Source of the DNA: Candidatus Latescibacterota bacterium
GTDB taxonomy: Bacteria; Latescibacterota; UBA2968; UBA8231
NCBI GenBank assembly: GCA_022827835.1
Contig: JAJEIO010000032.1
Span: 296,467 to 360,466, forward strand
DNA length: 64,000 bases
Direction of reading: 5' to 3'
A program made the translations under genes and the position numbers. Below are positions 42,323 through 51,001 of the stretch, piece after piece (within the stretch, counting starts at the first letter, position 1; the number at the start of each line of letters is the position of its first letter). The notes beneath the pieces were generated by a model. It searched no databases and was not told the origin of the DNA. It saw nothing but the letters and a program-made list of their open reading frames with translations.

Positions 42323-43309
42323 TTACTCCTTGAGCCACGCCTTGACCCGTGGGTGGTCGAGTACCTCTGGATTGAGGATGTGTTCAGGCTGACGGCCGGC
42401 GATGGCGGCTGAGACTTGCTCGATGCCTTTGGCGTCGAGGCGCATGGTGGATTCGACCGTAATGCCGGCGTTGTGGTTGGTGCAGATGATGCGCGGGTGA
42501 TTCTTGTGGATGGCGCGGGTGTCGTTGACTGGATCGTCCACCACGTAGTAATGGAGTTTTTCCTCCTCAATGGCGCGGTGGACGTCTTCGTCGTTGACGA
42601 GATTGCCCCGCGAGGGATTGATCAGCGAGGCGTGGGGCTGCATCAGGCTGAGCAGGTCGTAGTGGACGATGGTCTCGTCGCCCGAGACGTGGAGCGAAAC
42701 TGTGTCGCACTCGCGAAAGAGCGTTTCGGGCGAGTCGGCGACTTCGGCCCCGTATTGGGCGGCGATGTCGGCGATGTCGGGACGGGTGTCGTACACGAGT
42801 AGGTGACCGCCCTCGCCCAAGAGCGGCACGGCGCGTTGAGCCACCTCTTGGCCGATGCGGCCGCAGCCGTACAGGCCGAGGGTGGTGTATTGGGCCTCAT
42901 AGGTGCGGATGATAGAGAAATCGCCTCGGTGGGAGAGGTGATTGAGGGTATAGACCCGCTTGAGGGTGGCCATCCACTGGGCAATGGCGTATTCGGCGAC
43001 CGCGTCCATGTGAACCGGCGTCACGGTGATGATCACGCCGTGGCGCGTAGCTCCTGGGACATTGACTTTATCAAAACCGACGCCCCAGCGGGCGACGATG
43101 CGCAAATCCTCGGCCGCTTCGTAAAATTCGTCCGTATAGACCGATGAACTGGCGATGGAGGCGATCAGGTCGGGGGCGTGTTCGGCGGTGAGGACGGCTG
43201 GCTCCGGGATGATGGTGCCTAGGGAGCGGAGCTTTTCGAGGCCCTGTTCGCGCTCGCTGGAGGCGAATTCGGCGTTTCGGAACTGGGCAGTGAGCATGAT
43301 GTTCGGCAT
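42323..43309 (-). CDS. D-isomer-specific 2-hydroxyacid dehydrogenase
   Basis: 328 residues. NAD-binding GLYGCGRIGQEVAQ is central; the substrate-binding VARWGVGFDKVNV, active-site Arg in NPSRGNLVN and His in CTNHNAG are present. The usual Glu segment reads VVDDPVND, a moderate change. Related to phosphoglycerate dehydrogenase-like enzymes that act on small 2-keto/2-hydroxy acids. It lies between the dehydratase (four-base gap) and the kinase (25-base gap) in the sugar-acid operon, where it may reduce or oxidise a pathway intermediate. Confidence 0.88.
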   Translation of the reverse strand: MPNIMLTAQFRNAEFASSEREQGLEKLRSLGTIIPEPAVLTAEHAPDLIASIASSSVYTDEFYEAAEDLRIVARWGVGFDKVNVPGATRHGVIITVTPVHMDAVAEYAIAQWMATLKRVYTLNHLSHRGDFSIIRTYEAQYTTLGLYGCGRIGQEVAQRAVPLLGEGGHLLVYDTRPDIADIAAQYGAEVADSPETLFRECDTVSLHVSGDETIVHYDLLSLMQPHASLINPSRGNLVNDEDVHRAIEEEKLHYYVVDDPVNDTRAIHKNHPRIICTNHNAGITVESTMRLDAKGIEQVSAAIAGRQPEHILNPEVLDHPRVKAWLKE

Positions 43310-43334
43310 ACATATTCCTTTCTACTACAATGAG

Positions 43335-44195
43335 TTAATCTATTTCATCTGCGGCTGGAATTGAATCCATGGCCCCCGGACGAGTGACGCAGAGGGCTGC
43401 GGCTTTTACAGCACGGGCCATGGCGTCTCTTGCCGCCATGTCGGCGGTCAGGCCCTGGAGAAAATAGCCGATAAAGGTGTCTCCCGCCCCCGTCGTATCG
43501 ACCGCTTCGACCTGCGACGCTGGGATGTGGAATTCCTCAGTCGGGGAATGGTACTGGGCACCAGCAGCCCCTAGTGTAAGCACGATCTGGGCGCGAGGGC
43601 AGAGCGAGGCTAGCGCAGCGGGATCGGATGCGCCCGCAAGGCCGGCGGCTTCGGTTTCGTTGACGATGAGCAAATCGACCAATTCGAGGGGATACGCGCG
43701 AACTTCCGGGTCGAAAGGCGCGGGGTTTAAGCATATCGTCAGACCTCGCTCGGTGGCTGAGGTGATGATGTAAGAAATGTCGTTTATCTCATTCTGCAAG
43801 AGGAGGATATCCCCTCGGTCAAAATGGGATAGCGCGGCGTCTATGGCCCCTCTGTCTATTTGGGCATTGGCCCCGGCAAAGAGGACAATACTGTTTTGGC
43901 CGTGGTGGTCAACTTGGATAATGGCGTGGCCGGTAGGTACGTCGCCGATGCGGATGTGCTGCACATTCACGCCCAGCCCAGCCAATTTATCGACCAGCCA
44001 TTGTCCGTCTGGCCCGACTTGGCCGGCGTGAAAGACACTTGCGCCAGCGCGGGCAAGGGCGGCCGATTGATTCGCACCCTTGCCGCCGGCAAAGACTTGG
44101 TGCGCTAAACTGGAAATGGTCTCACCCGGCTGAGCGATATGCTCAACTTGGTAAACGAGGTCGATGTTGAGCGAGCCGAAGTTGAGGATGTTCAT
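43335..44195 (-). CDS. PfkB-family carbohydrate kinase, ribokinase-like
   Basis: 286 residues. N-terminal signature FAGGKGANQSAALARAGA and C-terminal DTTGAGDTFIGYFLQG with the catalytic Asp are both present, as in ribokinase and 2-keto-3-deoxygluconate kinases. It phosphorylates a sugar or keto-sugar acid with ATP. Its start overlaps the stop of the HpcH aldolase by four bases. In this operon a 2-keto-3-deoxy sugar acid or a cleaved product is a likely substrate; ribose cannot be excluded. Confidence 0.9.
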   Translation of the reverse strand: MNILNFGSLNIDLVYQVEHIAQPGETISSLAHQVFAGGKGANQSAALARAGASVFHAGQVGPDGQWLVDKLAGLGVNVQHIRIGDVPTGHAIIQVDHHGQNSIVLFAGANAQIDRGAIDAALSHFDRGDILLLQNEINDISYIITSATERGLTICLNPAPFDPEVRAYPLELVDLLIVNETEAAGLAGASDPAALASLCPRAQIVLTLGAAGAQYHSPTEEFHIPASQVEAVDTTGAGDTFIGYFLQGLTADMAARDAMARAVKAAALCVTRPGAMDSIPAADEID

Positions 44196-44935
44196 CCAGC
44201 CATTGCTTCGCGGTAGGCGGCTTGCGCCGTGGCTTCTAAAAACCGCATATCGTTGCTGAAGTCAATGAACTGGAAGCCTTCGGCGACGCGCCGTTTGACT
44301 TCGGCAGAATCCTTGACCGGAATGCCGCTGGGTTTGCCAGCTTTGGCACAGCCGACGCGAAAAGCCTGCAAGGCGGCCTCGTGGTCGGGGTGGCCGGCAG
44401 AGACGTCCATGGACATGGCCAAATCGCCCGGCCCGAGGAAGCCGATATCTATTCCTTCGACGCGGGCGATGGCCTCGGCGTTTTCAATGCCCTCCATGTC
44501 CTCGATCTGCGGGATGCAGAGGACGGCGTCGTCAAAGCTCTGGCGATAGTCCGGGGCCAATGTGACGCAGCGGCCCGTGCCTACCGACCGGTTGCCGCGC
44601 GGTGGATAGCGCACGGCTTGGGCCAACTTTTCGGCCTGCTCCGAGGTGCTGACGTGCGGGAAGACCAAGCCCCAAGCCCCGGCGTCGAGCAGGCGGGCAG
44701 CCGTGGTCGGGTCGTGATCCCAGGCGCGGGCCAAGGGCAGGGCACCCCGTGCCTCGATGGCGCGGAAGGTATGGGCGATGTGGCCGAGGTCGAAGGCCGA
44801 GTGCTCGGCATCGACAACCAGCCATTTGAAGCCAGCCGCAGCCATGACTTCGGCAGCCAGCGGCGAGGTTAGGTTGAGCCAAGAGCCGATGGAAGGCTGC
44901 CCGGCGGCAAGTTGTTCTTTGATAGGGTTTTGCAT
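44192..44935 (-). CDS. HpcH/HpaI-family aldolase
   Basis: 247 residues, TIM barrel. WLVVDAEHSAFDLG, LLDAGAWGLVFP, CIPQIEDMEGIENAEAI and IGFLGPGDLAMSM match class II pyruvate aldolases such as 2-keto-3-deoxy-L-rhamnonate aldolase; the divalent-metal Glu and Asp lie in QIED and in the GPGDL region. It splits a 2-keto-3-deoxy sugar acid into pyruvate and an aldehyde. First gene of the operon, coupled to the kinase. No regulator gene is adjacent; the short upstream gap (to 45015) shows no clear operator. Confidence 0.9.
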   Translation of the reverse strand: MQNPIKEQLAAGQPSIGSWLNLTSPLAAEVMAAAGFKWLVVDAEHSAFDLGHIAHTFRAIEARGALPLARAWDHDPTTAARLLDAGAWGLVFPHVSTSEQAEKLAQAVRYPPRGNRSVGTGRCVTLAPDYRQSFDDAVLCIPQIEDMEGIENAEAIARVEGIDIGFLGPGDLAMSMDVSAGHPDHEAALQAFRVGCAKAGKPSGIPVKDSAEVKRRVAEGFQFIDFSNDMRFLEATAQAAYREAMAG

Positions 44936-45015
44936 GGGGTTCCTAATCTGTGGATGTAGTTATGTTTGAGGTCTAAGTCGGCAGAGAGAGCCTCATCTCC
45001 AAAGGCGTGGTATGT

Positions 45016-45222
45016 CTATACCTCGACTAGGGCGACGGAAGTTTGCGGTTCAGGTACTGGCTCGCCGTGCTCCCGAAGTGATTCTAAGTGCATGATGATC
45101 GCTTCACGCATCAATTCCTCCACTTCGACCTGCGAATCTCCGGCGGCGATGCAGCCCGGCAGATCGGGCGCATAAGCCGAGTAGCCGTTGTCGGTCTTTT
45201 CGATGACGACACTATAGTGCAT
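45016..45222 (-). CDS. hicB: Orphan HicB-like antitoxin
   Basis: 68 residues with the HicB N-terminal fold: YSVVIEKTDNGYSAYAPDLPGCIAAGDSQ, followed by EELMREAIIMHLESLREHG and a short tail. No C-terminal ribbon-helix-helix or HTH domain remains, so this is the short form. The expected hicA toxin is missing on both sides: ispG ends 11 bases upstream and the sugar-acid operon follows. Such solitary HicB proteins are common and may have other roles. Confidence 0.82.
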   Translation of the reverse strand: MHYSVVIEKTDNGYSAYAPDLPGCIAAGDSQVEVEELMREAIIMHLESLREHGEPVPEPQTSVALVEV

Positions 45223-45233
45223 GGCTATTCTCC

Positions 45234-46370
45234 TCAGCCAGCGGCAATCAGCTCGTCAACTTGCTCTTTGAGCACGCCGAGAACCTCGTCGTACGGAAAC
45301 TGGCCGATGAGTTGGGGGCCGCGCTTGAGGTTGACGAAATTGGGGGCGCACCACAGTCCCAAGTCGGCGTCGTCGGTCTCGCCTGGGCCGTTGACTCGGC
45401 AGCCCATGACGGCGATGGTGATCTGGTGATCGCGGGCGTACTCGGTTAGCTCGCGCACTTGGTGGGCCAAGTCGATGAAGGCTTCGTTTTCCACTCGCGA
45501 GCAGGAGGGGCAGGAAATGATGTTCAGTCCGGCCGGGAGCAACTTGGGGACTGAGCGGAAGCGGCCCGAGTAGATGTCGTCGAGGATCTGCCGTCCTACT
45601 TTGACCTCTTCGCCCTTGTCGTCAAACGGCAAGGTCAGGGAGACGCGGATGGTGTCTCCAATACCGGCGCTGATGAGCTGTTCAAAGGCAATGCGGGTTT
45701 TGATTACGCCTTCGGGAGGCATCCCAGCCTCGGTGACGCCGAGGTGTAGCGGCACATCGGGCCGCTGTTGGGCAAAGCGGGTGTTGGCGGCAATGACCTT
45801 GGCGGGATCGGAGTCCTTGAGCGAGACGCAGTAACGCGTAAACCCCAACGCGTCGAGCAGTTCGCAGTGTTCTAAGGCCGAGGCGATCATGGGAGAGATG
45901 GAATCGTCAGCCGGAAAGCGCTCGGCTTGGGCCGGATCGACCGAGCCGCAGTTGACCCCCACGCGCAGGGCGCAATCGTGCTTGGCGGCCTCGTCGGCAA
46001 TAAAGGCGACCTTGTCGGCGACTGGCTTGTTCTTTTCGTGGTGGTAGAGGTGCCCGGGGTTGTAGCGTATTTTTTCTACGTGCGGTGCCACGCTGCGCAC
46101 CAAGCGGTAGTTTTCTTGCAAATCCACGGATAGCGGCACGTCAACGGTAGGCGCGATTTGGGCGAGGGCTTCTACGTCTTTTTTGCTATCCACGGCCACG
46201 CGGATGACGTCTGCTCCGGCCTCGGCTAAGAGCTGGAGCTGGCGGATGGTGGCCTCTGTGTCTTGGGTGCGGGTTGCGGCCATGCTTTGCACGGCAATGG
46301 GGTGATCACCGCCAATGGTCGTGCGGCCGATTTGCACCTCGCGGGTGGGATTCCGAATCGTTGGGTTCAT
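45234..46370 (-). CDS. ispG: 4-hydroxy-3-methylbut-2-en-1-yl diphosphate synthase
   Basis: 378 residues from the ATG at 46370, which gives the normal IspG length (E. coli 372); the frame continues upstream to 46481 without typical sequence. IspG converts cyclic MEcPP to HMBPP in the MEP isoprenoid pathway using a 4Fe-4S cluster. The cluster ligands are visible in [14 protein letters not shown] and [11 protein letters not shown]. The N-terminus [20 protein letters not shown] is canonical for the TIM-barrel form without insertion. It leads a two-gene unit with hicB. Confidence 0.94.
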   Translation of the reverse strand: MNPTIRNPTREVQIGRTTIGGDHPIAVQSMAATRTQDTEATIRQLQLLAEAGADVIRVAVDSKKDVEALAQIAPTVDVPLSVDLQENYRLVRSVAPHVEKIRYNPGHLYHHEKNKPVADKVAFIADEAAKHDCALRVGVNCGSVDPAQAERFPADDSISPMIASALEHCELLDALGFTRYCVSLKDSDPAKVIAANTRFAQQRPDVPLHLGVTEAGMPPEGVIKTRIAFEQLISAGIGDTIRVSLTLPFDDKGEEVKVGRQILDDIYSGRFRSVPKLLPAGLNIISCPSCSRVENEAFIDLAHQVRELTEYARDHQITIAVMGCRVNGPGETDDADLGLWCAPNFVNLKRGPQLIGQFPYDEVLGVLKEQVDELIAAG

Positions 46371-46505
46371 GTTCCAAAAGTTAAACGCGAGGTTCTGTTT
46401 GTCAAAGGAAGGAGATGCAGCGAGGCGTTCTCTCTTGCTGGAAACGCGCCTCTTTGTGTATTTGTGTATGTTGCAGTGCATTCAATTGATTAAGGAGTTT
46501 TTGCA

Positions 46506-46586
46506 GTGAAAGTATTGGTGTTAGAAGCGGATAGTTTGGAGAGTAGTGCGCTAGGCCAGGAAGACGGGCGCGACCGTGCAGCCTAA
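46506..46586 (+). CDS. 26-codon leader-like open frame upstream of the DegT gene
   Basis: GTG at 46506 has AAGGAG eight bases upstream and opens a 26-residue frame, VKVLVLEADSLESSALGQED and a short end. Its TAA lies inside the DegT coding start, so translation would be coupled. The sequence looks like the beginning of a nucleotide-binding or glycosyltransferase fold, so it may be the stump of a lost gene or a leader peptide. Confidence 0.4.
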   Translation: MKVLVLEADSLESSALGQEDGRDRAA

Positions 46587-47730
46587 AGTGCCCCAGACAA
46601 GGCCCTGTATCCCCGAGGAGGATGTGGCCGCGCTGCTCGAAGATTTTGCCGCTATCCTCCGCAGCGGACGCCTGACGATGGGGCCTTACTTGGAGCGGTT
46701 CGAGCAGGAGTTTGCCGCGTGTGTGGGTACCGAACACGCCGTGGGCATGCACTCGGGGACCGCGCCGTTGGAGGTAGCCTTGCGCTATTGGGGGGTCGAA
46801 GGAGGGGAGGTCGTGGTGCCGACGAATACGTTCATTGCCTCGTCCAACGCCGCGCTGTTGGCCGGCGGCCACCCCGTCCTCTGCGACATTGACCCGCAGA
46901 CCTTGTCGAGTGGCCTGCCGCAGATTGAGGCCCAGGTTGGGGAAAAGACGCGGGCCGTAGTCGCGGTCCACATCGCCGGACTGATTGCGCCCGACATTGA
47001 GGCCATTCGCTCGTTTTGCCGCGCGCGGGGGCTGTTGTTGCTCGAAGACGCGGCCCATGCTCACGGTGCTAGCGCCAACGGTCAACTGGCCGGAAATTTG
47101 GGCGATGCCGCGGCCTTTTCCTTTTTCCCGACCAAGCCGCTGACGACGGGCGAGGGGGGCATGTTGAGTACCAACGATCGCGATTTGGCCGACTTTGCTC
47201 GGAGCTTCCGCACGCACGGGGTCAGCGCCAAGGGCCGCTCGTTGGAGCGCTTGGGCAACAACTACCGCCTACCAGAACTGAGTGCGGCGCTCGGCTTGCG
47301 GCAATTGGCGAGACTGGCCGAGCATACGGCCGAACGCAACCGCCTCGCTACCTGCTACCGGGACGCGTTCACGCGCTTGGGGTGCGGTGAGGTACTTTTG
47401 CCAGAATTCTCGGGCCGAGTACACGCATACTACAAGTTTCCCGTGCGCTTGCCCGCCGGGAAAAGACGCGAGTGGGTGGTCGCCCAGTTGCGCGAGCACT
47501 GGGGGATTGAAGCGGGCAGCGTGTACTGGCCGCCGTGCCATCTGACGCCGTTTTACCAGCGGGAGTTAGGCTATGGCCTTGGGGATTTTCCCGTTGCCGA
47601 GGAAGTATTAGCGCAGGTGGTGAGCCTGCCGATATTTCCGGGCTTGAGCGACGAGGCCGTGGAAATGGTGTGCTGTGGCTTGGCGGAGATATTGGCAGAG
47701 GCAAAAGGAGATTGTCGTGGCGACAAATAA
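46576..47730 (+). CDS. DegT/DnrJ/EryC1/StrS-family sugar aminotransferase
   Basis: 384 residues from GTG. PLP enzymes of this family aminate keto-sugars bound to nucleotides for surface glycans or antibiotics. GMHSGTAPLEVALRYWG (phosphate-binding), EDAAHAHGAS (cofactor Asp) and the Schiff-base Lys in SFFPTKPLTTGEGGM are present. The C-terminal HLTPFYQRELGYGLGDFPVAEE is characteristic. It overlaps the deacetylase gene by 14 bases, beginning a run of overlapping glycan genes. Confidence 0.9.
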   Translation: MQPKVPQTRPCIPEEDVAALLEDFAAILRSGRLTMGPYLERFEQEFAACVGTEHAVGMHSGTAPLEVALRYWGVEGGEVVVPTNTFIASSNAALLAGGHPVLCDIDPQTLSSGLPQIEAQVGEKTRAVVAVHIAGLIAPDIEAIRSFCRARGLLLLEDAAHAHGASANGQLAGNLGDAAAFSFFPTKPLTTGEGGMLSTNDRDLADFARSFRTHGVSAKGRSLERLGNNYRLPELSAALGLRQLARLAEHTAERNRLATCYRDAFTRLGCGEVLLPEFSGRVHAYYKFPVRLPAGKRREWVVAQLREHWGIEAGSVYWPPCHLTPFYQRELGYGLGDFPVAEEVLAQVVSLPIFPGLSDEAVEMVCCGLAEILAEAKGDCRGDK

Positions 47731-48349
47731 CCGGGTCTTGGTGCTCGCGCCGCACACGGACGATGGCGAGCTCGGCTGCGGAGGGACGATCAGCCGCATG
47801 GTGGAAGAGGGGCGCGAGGTGTACTACGCGGCCTTTTCCACGGCTGCCGAGTCGGTGCCGCCGCCCTTTCCGCCCGACATTCTGGAAAAGGAGGTGCGAC
47901 AGGGCACAAAGGTGCTGGGGATCCCTGCGGCGAATCTGCTGGTTTATAAGTACAAAGTGCGCCACCTGCCCCACATGCGCCAAGAAATTCTCGAAGAGTT
48001 GGTGAGGATGAAAAGAGAGATTGATCCAGGAACCGTGTTCTTGCCCAGCGCCCAAGACCTGCACCAAGATCACCAAACCGTTCACATTGAGGGCCTGCGC
48101 GCTTTTAAGACGGTCACAGTGCTCGGCTATGAGTTGCCGTGGAATAACTTGAGTTTTGACTATCGACATTTTTGCGTACTCACTCGCGAGCACGTGCAGA
48201 CCAAAATTGCCGCGCTGCGCTGCTACCAGTCCCAACAGCATCGTCCGTACACCCAAGAGGAGTTTATATGGAGTTGGGCGCGGACTAGGGGTGGGCAGAT
48301 TATGGTGGAGTACGCCGAGGCATTTGATGTGCTCAGGTGGATAAGGTAA
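47717..48349 (+). CDS. PIG-L/LmbE-family deacetylase
   Basis: 210 residues from GTG at 47717, with AAAGGAG six bases upstream. Zinc-site motif LAPHTDDGELGCGGT (His, Asp-Asp, Glu) is present and the second His segment reads QDLHQDHQTVHIE. These enzymes remove acetyl groups from N-acetylglucosamine-linked substrates. In this operon it most likely de-N-acetylates a sugar before further modification. It overlaps the WbqC gene by one base (TAATG). Confidence 0.9.
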   Translation: MATNNRVLVLAPHTDDGELGCGGTISRMVEEGREVYYAAFSTAAESVPPPFPPDILEKEVRQGTKVLGIPAANLLVYKYKVRHLPHMRQEILEELVRMKREIDPGTVFLPSAQDLHQDHQTVHIEGLRAFKTVTVLGYELPWNNLSFDYRHFCVLTREHVQTKIAALRCYQSQQHRPYTQEEFIWSWARTRGGQIMVEYAEAFDVLRWIR

Positions 48350-49044
48350 TGGGCCGGGTGCTGGCGGCGCACCAGCCCAACTTCCTGCCTTGGCTGGGCT
48401 TGTTTCACAAGGTGGGTCAAGCCGACGTGTGGGTATTGGCCGACGATGTGCAGTACAGCCGTGGTAGCTTGACCAACCGCAATCGTATCCGCACGGCTGA
48501 TGGCTGGCAATGGCTGACCGTGCCAGTGCTGACGCGGGGCCGGGGCCAGCAGCGGATATGCGAGGTGCAAATCCCGTCCGACGGCGACTGGCGGCGCAAG
48601 CATTGCCAAGCCCTGCGCTGGCACTACGGCCACGCGCCTTTTTTTAATCAGTACGCTCCGGCCATAGAGGACCTATACGCCGGAGAGTGGACTCAGTTAC
48701 TCGACTTAAACGTGGCTCTGCTGCGTCACCTGTTGAAGCTCTTGGATTTGGAGGTCGAAGTCCGCTTCAGCTCGCAGATGGATCTGCGGGACGAGCGGAC
48801 CTTGCGCTTGGTGGATATGACCCAAGCGTGCGACTGTCAGGTGTACCTAGCGGGGGAGGGGGCCTCGAAGGCGTATGTGGACGTGGAGGCGTTTGCCGCG
48901 GCGGGCCTTGAATGCCGCTTTACTCGCTTTGAACACCCGGAGTACCCCCAGTGTCACGCGGGTTTTGTCGCCGAGATGTCGGTGTTGGATTTGCTGTTTA
49001 ATTGCGGCCCGCAAAGTCGGGAGGTGCTTTTTGGCTGCGCCTGA
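48349..49044 (+). CDS. WbqC-like family protein
   Basis: 231 residues from the ATG overlapping the preceding stop. AAHQPNFLPWLGLFHKVGQA and LADDVQYSRGSLTNRNRI are the WbqC family signature; a later WHYGHAPFFNQYAP fits as well. WbqC proteins occur in O-antigen and other glycan clusters and are thought to act in aminosugar modification, with no settled reaction. It overlaps the glycosyltransferase by 14 bases. Confidence 0.88.
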   Translation: MGRVLAAHQPNFLPWLGLFHKVGQADVWVLADDVQYSRGSLTNRNRIRTADGWQWLTVPVLTRGRGQQRICEVQIPSDGDWRRKHCQALRWHYGHAPFFNQYAPAIEDLYAGEWTQLLDLNVALLRHLLKLLDLEVEVRFSSQMDLRDERTLRLVDMTQACDCQVYLAGEGASKAYVDVEAFAAAGLECRFTRFEHPEYPQCHAGFVAEMSVLDLLFNCGPQSREVLFGCA

Positions 49045-50191
49045 GGTGTACCACCTGACGAATGTCCACAGCCCGTTTGACGCGCGGATTTTCTACAAGC
49101 AGGCGCAGACCTTGGCGCGGGTCGGATACGCGGTGACGGTGGTGGGGCCAGGGCCGGAGGAGTGGAATGGGGTGCGAGCAGGGGTGCGCGTGCAGACCGT
49201 GCCAGTGGCGCGAGGGGTAGGCCAGCGGATTTTGAATCTGTGGCGTTTGCTGCGCGTCGGGCTAGGTGCGAACGCTGCTTGTTTCCACTTCCACGACCCC
49301 GAGCTATTGCCGGTGGGCGCGGTGCTAAAGCTCTGCGGCCGCCGGGTCATCTACGACGTCCACGAGCACTTCCCACTGGTGGCTATGGTGCGGCCGTGGG
49401 TGCCCGAGCGGCTGCGGCGGCCCCTCGCGCGGTTGGTCGATTGGGGAGAACGCGCGATTGCTCGCTACTTTGTCACCGCCGTGGTCGGAGTGGTCGAGGA
49501 GCAAGGCGACCGCTTTGCCAGCCGCCCCTTTGCGGTGGTAAAAAACTACCCGCGCTTGGAGTGGTATTCCCCCGGCTGCGGCGAGTTAGGGTCTTGTGCC
49601 CTGGTCCACATTGGCTCGCTATCCGAAGATCGGGGCGGGCTGTTCCTGCTCGAAATCATGCGCGAACTGACCAAGACCCATCCGCAGGTCCGCCTCCTGA
49701 GCGTCGGGGCGTTCCACTCGCAGGAGCTGCGAGAGCGGTTTGAGGTCCTTCGGCGCGAGTGGGGGCTGGAAGAGCAGATACACTACAGTGAAAAGCGCGT
49801 GCCGTACGACGAATTAGGGACGGCGATTGCCGCGTGCCAGATTGGCTTGGTGCCAGGGCAGATCTCGCCCAAGAATTTGGCCTCCTTCGTGCCGACCAAG
49901 CTCTTTGAGTACCTAGCCTGCGGCTTGCCCGTAGTCGCCAGTGATTTACCTTCCATACGCAGATTTCTCGCGGTCGCGGATTGGGGTTTGCTCGCAGACC
50001 CGAGCGACCCGGTCGCCCATGCGCGCGCCATCGGGTGTTTGCTCGACGATCCGGCGGTAGCGCAGGTCAAGGGGACGCAGGCGCGGCAAGCTGCTGAAGA
50101 GCATTTTAACTGGGAGGCCGAGGGCGAGAAACTGTTAGCACTCTACGAGCGGATTGTACCGCGGAAAGGGATCGAGAAATGCGTTGGTTAG
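49031..50191 (+). CDS. Group 4-type glycosyltransferase
   Basis: 386 residues from TTG at 49031, which has GGAGG at good spacing; a GTG at 49046 is possible. The N-terminal acceptor domain begins VYHLTNVHSPFDARIFYKQA and the donor domain contains VHIGSLSEDRGG, the E-x7-E-like region PTKLFEYLACGLPVVASD and a final EHFNWEAEGEKLLALYE. GT-B fold, retaining type. It is the last member of the DegT-PIG-L-WbqC-GT set, which probably builds or decorates a surface glycan with an aminosugar. Overlaps the next gene by 13 bases. Confidence 0.9.
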   Translation: MAAPEVYHLTNVHSPFDARIFYKQAQTLARVGYAVTVVGPGPEEWNGVRAGVRVQTVPVARGVGQRILNLWRLLRVGLGANAACFHFHDPELLPVGAVLKLCGRRVIYDVHEHFPLVAMVRPWVPERLRRPLARLVDWGERAIARYFVTAVVGVVEEQGDRFASRPFAVVKNYPRLEWYSPGCGELGSCALVHIGSLSEDRGGLFLLEIMRELTKTHPQVRLLSVGAFHSQELRERFEVLRREWGLEEQIHYSEKRVPYDELGTAIAACQIGLVPGQISPKNLASFVPTKLFEYLACGLPVVASDLPSIRRFLAVADWGLLADPSDPVAHARAIGCLLDDPAVAQVKGTQARQAAEEHFNWEAEGEKLLALYERIVPRKGIEKCVG

Positions 50192-50991
50192 CAATGGGCT
50201 TGTTGGCCCTGTGTTGGGCCGGCGATGGCTGGGCCGGAGCTTGGAGTCAGCCCAAGGGAGGCTACTACGCCAAGCTCTCGGGGATCCACTACTCGACCAC
50301 TGAGGTCTTTAACGACATGGGCAAACGTGCGCTCATGGGCATGGACGACAACCAATTCCGCGCCCGCCAGATCCTTGCCTACGGCGAGTACGGGTTGCTC
50401 GATCGATTGACGCTGACCGGGCAGGTCGGCGCGGGGCGGCTGGTATCTGAGGATAGCTTTATCGAGCGCATCACTTGGGGGCTAGGCGACGTGCATCTCG
50501 GCGCGAAATACCAGCTCACCGAAGGCAGACTGGTGCTATCGCCGCAGGTCGATGTCGCGTTCCCCAGCGGGTACGACCGAGATTACGACCCGGCTCTTGG
50601 GACTGGTTATTCCGAACAGGGAGCGCGACTCTTGGCGGGGTTGTCGCTCTATCCGCTACCGCTCTACGCGGGTGGCGAGGTAGGGTACAAGCTACGCGGT
50701 GGCCCGTTTTCCAACCAAGTGTCCTATTTTGTCGAGCTAGGGGCTACGCCGCGTCCGTGGCTGTTCGCCAAGGGCTTTGTCGCCAGTGTGTACACGCTCG
50801 CGGCGGACTCGGAGGGGGGAGTGGTCGGAGTAGTGCAGGTTTCAGAGGGGGATTTCACCGAAGTAGGTGGCAATGTGGCTGTGCAAGTGGCTGGCCCGCT
50901 GTGGATTGACTTGTTGTGGAAGTCGGTTTTTAAGGGCGAGAACATCGGGGCCGGATCGTCGTTGGGCTTAGGGTTGGCCCTCATTCGCTAA
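50179..50991 (+). CDS. Outer-membrane beta-barrel protein of unknown function
   Basis: 270 residues. Signal peptide 1-19 (LLALCWAGDGWAGA), then alternating hydrophobic strands separated by short polar turns (YYAKLSGIHYS, LTLTGQVGAGRLV, VHLGAKYQLTEGRLVLSPQ, LAGLSLYPL). The composition resembles small transporters of the phenol-degradation MetA-like or OmpW-like kind, but no specific family is certain. It overlaps the glycosyltransferase and is followed after ten bases by the molybdopterin enzyme, so it may serve either. Confidence 0.7.
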   Translation: MRWLAMGLLALCWAGDGWAGAWSQPKGGYYAKLSGIHYSTTEVFNDMGKRALMGMDDNQFRARQILAYGEYGLLDRLTLTGQVGAGRLVSEDSFIERITWGLGDVHLGAKYQLTEGRLVLSPQVDVAFPSGYDRDYDPALGTGYSEQGARLLAGLSLYPLPLYAGGEVGYKLRGGPFSNQVSYFVELGATPRPWLFAKGFVASVYTLAADSEGGVVGVVQVSEGDFTEVGGNVAVQVAGPLWIDLLWKSVFKGENIGAGSSLGLGLALIR

Positions 50992-51001
50992 AGGAGTTGT
51001 C

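Noticed and set aside
44936..45233. hicA toxin partner of the HicB antitoxin
   Set aside because: Only 80 bp lie downstream and 11 bp upstream of hicB; no dsRBD-like small frame fits.
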